DNA of 64,000 bases from Neptuniibacter pectenicola. Lineage in GTDB: Bacteria > Pseudomonadota > Gammaproteobacteria > Pseudomonadales > Balneatricaceae. The notes beneath the pieces were generated by a model that was not told the origin of the DNA, searched no databases, and saw only the letters and a program-made list of their open reading frames with translations. The position numbers and the translations under genes were made by a program. Below, in pieces: positions 62,056 to 64,000 of the stretch; position 1 is the first letter of the stretch; each line of letters opens with the position of its first letter. Where the stretch lies: contig NZ_LUTS01000006.1 of assembly GCF_001597735.1 (NCBI RefSeq), forward strand, positions 175,979 to 239,978, written 5' to 3'.

Positions 62056-62084
62056 GATATCAGAGGTAGGGTGCCCCTGATATC
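62056..62084. terminator. Hairpin between convergent tag-like and yajG genes
   Basis: 8-bp stem GATATCAG/CTGATATC plus inner GG/CC pairs; no T-tract on either side. Confidence 0.4.
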
Positions 62085-62096
62085 GAAACCTGTGGC

Positions 62097-62675
62097 TTAA
62101 TTAAATTGGATAAAGTCCAGTAGCTGTTTGTCATTTACCATTAAATTCATATTTTCAGTCACAAGCGCGTTAATTAATTTTAGGTTCTCTTGCTCTGAGG
62201 GTGTGCCAACAAACGTTTGTGTTTTGTCGTTTGTGTAGCTGCCAGTATAGCGTTTGCTGCCTTTAGTGAGTGTCACATTGATTTTCATGTCTACACGGGC
62301 TGTCTGCTTGAGTCCGTATTTCTCTATTTGATAGTTAAGGCTTACAAGGTTTATCTCCATTGTATATTCGCCTTTAAAGAAACGACGAATTCCCATATCT
62401 TCTAGCGCGTGCTCAGTTGTGTGCTTGAGTAGGGCAACACTATCTTTTAAAACAATTTCCGGCCGCGGCGCTTTGTCCGTGGCTCGGTAGCCTATAACCT
62501 TGTTTGTTCTCTGGTCCTTTGCTTGGACATCAATCCGAATGTCTTTATTGAGTTGTCGTGAGACTTGCAGCTCAGGATGGATATCGATGACTTGGGAGCT
62601 GAGTGAGGCGCAGCCGGTGAGTAGCATTGTCAGCGCTATTGGGAGGGAGCGTACTAAAGAGCGAAGAGTTAACAT
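62097..62675 (-). CDS. YajG-family lipoprotein
   Basis: 192 aa. Lipoprotein signal with lipobox LLTGC (Cys at about 22), then a YajG-like periplasmic domain (IRIDVQAKDQRTNKVIGYR). Probably lipid-anchored at the outer membrane; function unknown in all bacteria that I know of. It lies 4 bp after syd on the same transcript. Confidence 0.85.
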   Translation of the reverse strand: MLTLRSLVRSLPIALTMLLTGCASLSSQVIDIHPELQVSRQLNKDIRIDVQAKDQRTNKVIGYRATDKAPRPEIVLKDSVALLKHTTEHALEDMGIRRFFKGEYTMEINLVSLNYQIEKYGLKQTARVDMKINVTLTKGSKRYTGSYTNDKTQTFVGTPSEQENLKLINALVTENMNLMVNDKQLLDFIQFN

Positions 62676-62679
62676 GTCA

Positions 62680-63243
62680 TTACTCCGTGTCCGTAATGGG
62701 GCGTGGTGTTAGTTCATTGATAAAATCAGCTAAGTTGTTAGCGAGTTTTCGTATAGGGGGCTTGCCCGGTTTTTCTAGCCATACTTCACCGCTGTAGTTA
62801 TCGACGCTAATAAAGTAATCATCATCCGGTTCTGGGCAGGCGATAAAAAAGGTGAGTGGTCGTTTTTGTTGGCGCTTGGCAAGGGCATGACCTATTAGGT
62901 TGCTGCGTAAGCGTTCTAAATCTTCTTCATTCCACGCTTGTAGTAGGCTTAGTTCGCCATCAGCGGAGCTAGCAGGTAGAGGGTCTGACCAATAGCGACT
63001 ATAGAAGTCAATAATATCGGGATGTACCTCCTCTTCAAGTGCGGCACTGAGTCGAATAAACATGTCATTACTTTCAAGTTGGCGAGTCGGGCGCCAACCC
63101 ACGGTTGTCCCGTCACGTTCCTCATTAAGGTAGCAAAGAGAAGGCCAGTGCTCATCAAATCTTGTTTTTGCGGGTGTGGGTTGTAGTGCAATCAATTTGT
63201 TAATAAATATATCCATTGCATAACTAACAGCGCTTTCTGACAT
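62680..63243 (-). CDS. syd: SecY-interacting protein Syd
   Basis: 187 aa (E. coli Syd 181). Cytoplasmic protein that binds SecY and is thought to check assembly of the Sec translocon. Best-matching stretch: LSLLQAWNEEDLERLRSNLIGH, then PLTFFIACPE, SVDNYSGEVWLE and LANNLADFINEL, in the same order as E. coli. Upstream gene of the syd-yajG pair. Confidence 0.92.
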   Translation of the reverse strand: MSESAVSYAMDIFINKLIALQPTPAKTRFDEHWPSLCYLNEERDGTTVGWRPTRQLESNDMFIRLSAALEEEVHPDIIDFYSRYWSDPLPASSADGELSLLQAWNEEDLERLRSNLIGHALAKRQQKRPLTFFIACPEPDDDYFISVDNYSGEVWLEKPGKPPIRKLANNLADFINELTPRPITDTE

Positions 63244-63611
63244 GCAGGTACCTTATTTATTGTATAAAACCGTTGAATAGTACGGGCTGAACGTTGTTGT
63301 TCGTATTTTAACGTATTTTATTTATAAATACTGGTACCTGCTGCTGGGTATTAGGTGAGTGGGAGGGCGTTCTTTGCTGGTTGAGCTCTTTAAGGAAAGG
63401 CTTGACTTCGTCTTTGTGGGAACGTAATGATTTTATTGAAGTTTCTATTTAACTTACTGATTTTGTACAAAGAATAAGCAGTTAATAACTTTTTCTTTTT
63501 TTTTATTTGAAACGTTTGACATGCACATTAAAACCCGTAAAATTCGCACTCCGTTTGAGGCGCTACGTTAATGTCTTTAGCGGATTAAAGTGTTAACTCG
63601 CTTTATTACAT
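63244..63611. other. Intergenic region upstream of the tRNA cluster
   Basis: 368 bases with no ORF of note; AT-rich, with the stable-RNA promoter described separately near its 3' half. Confidence 0.5.
63516..63544 (+). promoter_or_regulatory. Candidate promoter of the tRNA cluster
   Basis: Perfect -35 TTGACA (63516-63521), 17-bp spacer, AAAATT as -10 (63539-63544), then a C/G-rich discriminator (CGCACTCCG), typical of stringently controlled tRNA promoters. Confidence 0.65.
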
Positions 63612-63694
63612 GGAGTGCTCGTTCGCTTCAGTTGGGATAGCGGTCTGTCACTGATAGTGTAGATCGAGGTCGCGGGTTCGAGTCCCGTATACGT
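63612..63694 (+). repeat. Degenerate tRNA-Asp-like repeat, copy 1
   Basis: 83 bp that begins GGAGTG like tRNA-Asp, keeps the anticodon-loop sequence CTGTCAC and the T-arm GCGGGTTCGAGTCCCGT, but has a changed D-arm, an inserted CTGATAGTG segment and a 3' end (TATACGT) that cannot pair with the 5' acceptor strand. No CCA. Most likely a pseudo-tRNA. Confidence 0.7.
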
Positions 63695-63777
63695 GGAGTG
63701 GTAGTTCACTTCGTTGGGATAGCGGTCTGTCACTGATAGTGGAGATTGAGGTCGCGGGTTCGAGTCCCGTATTACGT
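63695..63777 (+). repeat. Degenerate tRNA-Asp-like repeat, copy 2
   Basis: Second 83-bp unit directly abutting copy 1 and the intact tRNA, about 90% identical to copy 1. GGAGTGGTAGTTCA at its start equals the true tRNA-Asp, but the acceptor 3' strand reads ATTACGT and cannot pair. The shared insert in both copies shows they arose by duplication of an already altered unit. Confidence 0.7.
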
Positions 63778-63854
63778 GGAGTGGTAGTTCAGTTGGTTAG
63801 AATACCTGCCTGTCACGCAGGGGGTCGCGGGTTCGAGTCCCGTCCATTCCGCCA
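63778..63854 (+). tRNA. tRNA-Asp (GTC)
   Basis: 77 nt with encoded CCA. Acceptor GGAGTGG pairs with CCATTCC; D-arm AGTTCAGTTGGTTAGAAT; anticodon loop CTGTCAC (anticodon GTC) on stem CTGC.../GCAGG; T-arm GCGGGTTCGAGTCCCGT. Nearly the same as E. coli tRNA-Asp. Confidence 0.97.
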
Positions 63855-63952
63855 CTATTTTGAAGTTTGAAGTAATCACATTTTAACTGTGTTCTTTCAG
63901 GCCTTTCTTTTCAAAATGCTGAGAAGATCGTATAAAAGCTAATCTGCTTAGT

Positions 63953-64000
63953 GGGCGTGTAGCTCAGTTGGGAGAGCGTCGCCCTTACAAGGCGAATGTC
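63953..64000 (+). tRNA. tRNA-Val (TAC), 3'-truncated by window end
   Basis: GGGCGTGTAGCTCAGTTGGG opens a canonical tRNA; the anticodon stem-loop CGCC-CTTACAA-GGCG gives anticodon TAC (Val). The T-arm and 3' acceptor lie beyond the window. Confidence 0.9.

Noticed and set aside
63612..63777. CRISPR-like array of two repeats
   Set aside because: The units abut without spacers and derive from tRNA-Asp.

Overview
The window looks like a chromosomal segment of a marine, aerobic gammaproteobacterium. Oceanospirillales-like is my best guess, inferred from gene families and from the msrB/alaA/htpX neighbourhood also known in Pseudomonas. No prophage, transposase, integrase or CRISPR array is visible. 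The 5' edge cuts a GMC oxidoreductase gene and the 3' edge cuts a tRNA-Val gene.

Layout. 1-13.1 kb: GMC oxidoreductase (partial), autotransporter, Sel1-repeat protein, an OB-fold DUF3127 protein ending in an SSB-like tip, a YeiH-type permease, an Lrp regulator divergent from a homodimeric pyruvate-dehydrogenase-type E1 (an MdeR/MdeB-like pair), and a large transglutaminase/DUF2126 protein. 13.5-46.2 kb: an essentially complete methylated-amine catabolic island. 46.3-55.1 kb: a minus-strand run of transglutaminase, circularly permuted ATP-grasp and alpha-E genes, then a PP2C/Ser-Thr kinase and a formate/nitrite channel. 55.5-63.2 kb: housekeeping genes (htpX, a methyltransferase, an exonuclease, an HDOD protein, alaA, msrB, a tag-like glycosylase, yajG, syd). 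63.6-64 kb: two degenerate tRNA-Asp-like repeats, an intact tRNA-Asp and a partial tRNA-Val.

How the island works (established family knowledge plus inference). Tmm oxidises trimethylamine to TMAO. Tdm demethylates TMAO to dimethylamine. The DMA monooxygenase (dmmA, a ferredoxin-reductase-type subunit and a DUF3445 haem subunit) makes monomethylamine. GmaS, MgsABC and MgdABCD run the N-methylglutamate pathway, which returns glutamate and a C1 unit on tetrahydrofolate. FolD and PurU convert the C1 unit to formate. A YdeP/FdhF-type molybdoenzyme with FdhD may oxidise formate, and the nearby FNT channel could move it. An Amt transporter and ethanolamine ammonia-lyase (EutBC) extend the set to ammonium and another amine. 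Candidate control layers are an XRE-cupin regulator, a canonical sigma-54 promoter before gmaS, and a cytoplasmic NarX/NarL-like two-component system with a partner PAS-only protein, encoded between tmm and tdm.

Most interesting new signals: a conserved promoter module (a TACCCC-type 7-2-7 dyad plus about 44 bp of ungapped similarity) before dmmA and tdm, with a weaker version before tmm; a shared TTCCT-N3-AGGAA dyad before amt and fdhD; dyads around the gmaS sigma-54 promoter; an unannotated 55-aa membrane microprotein after amt in the place often held by glnK; the ATP-grasp/alpha-E/transglutaminase cluster beside a PP2C-kinase; and the degenerate tRNA-Asp tandem array.
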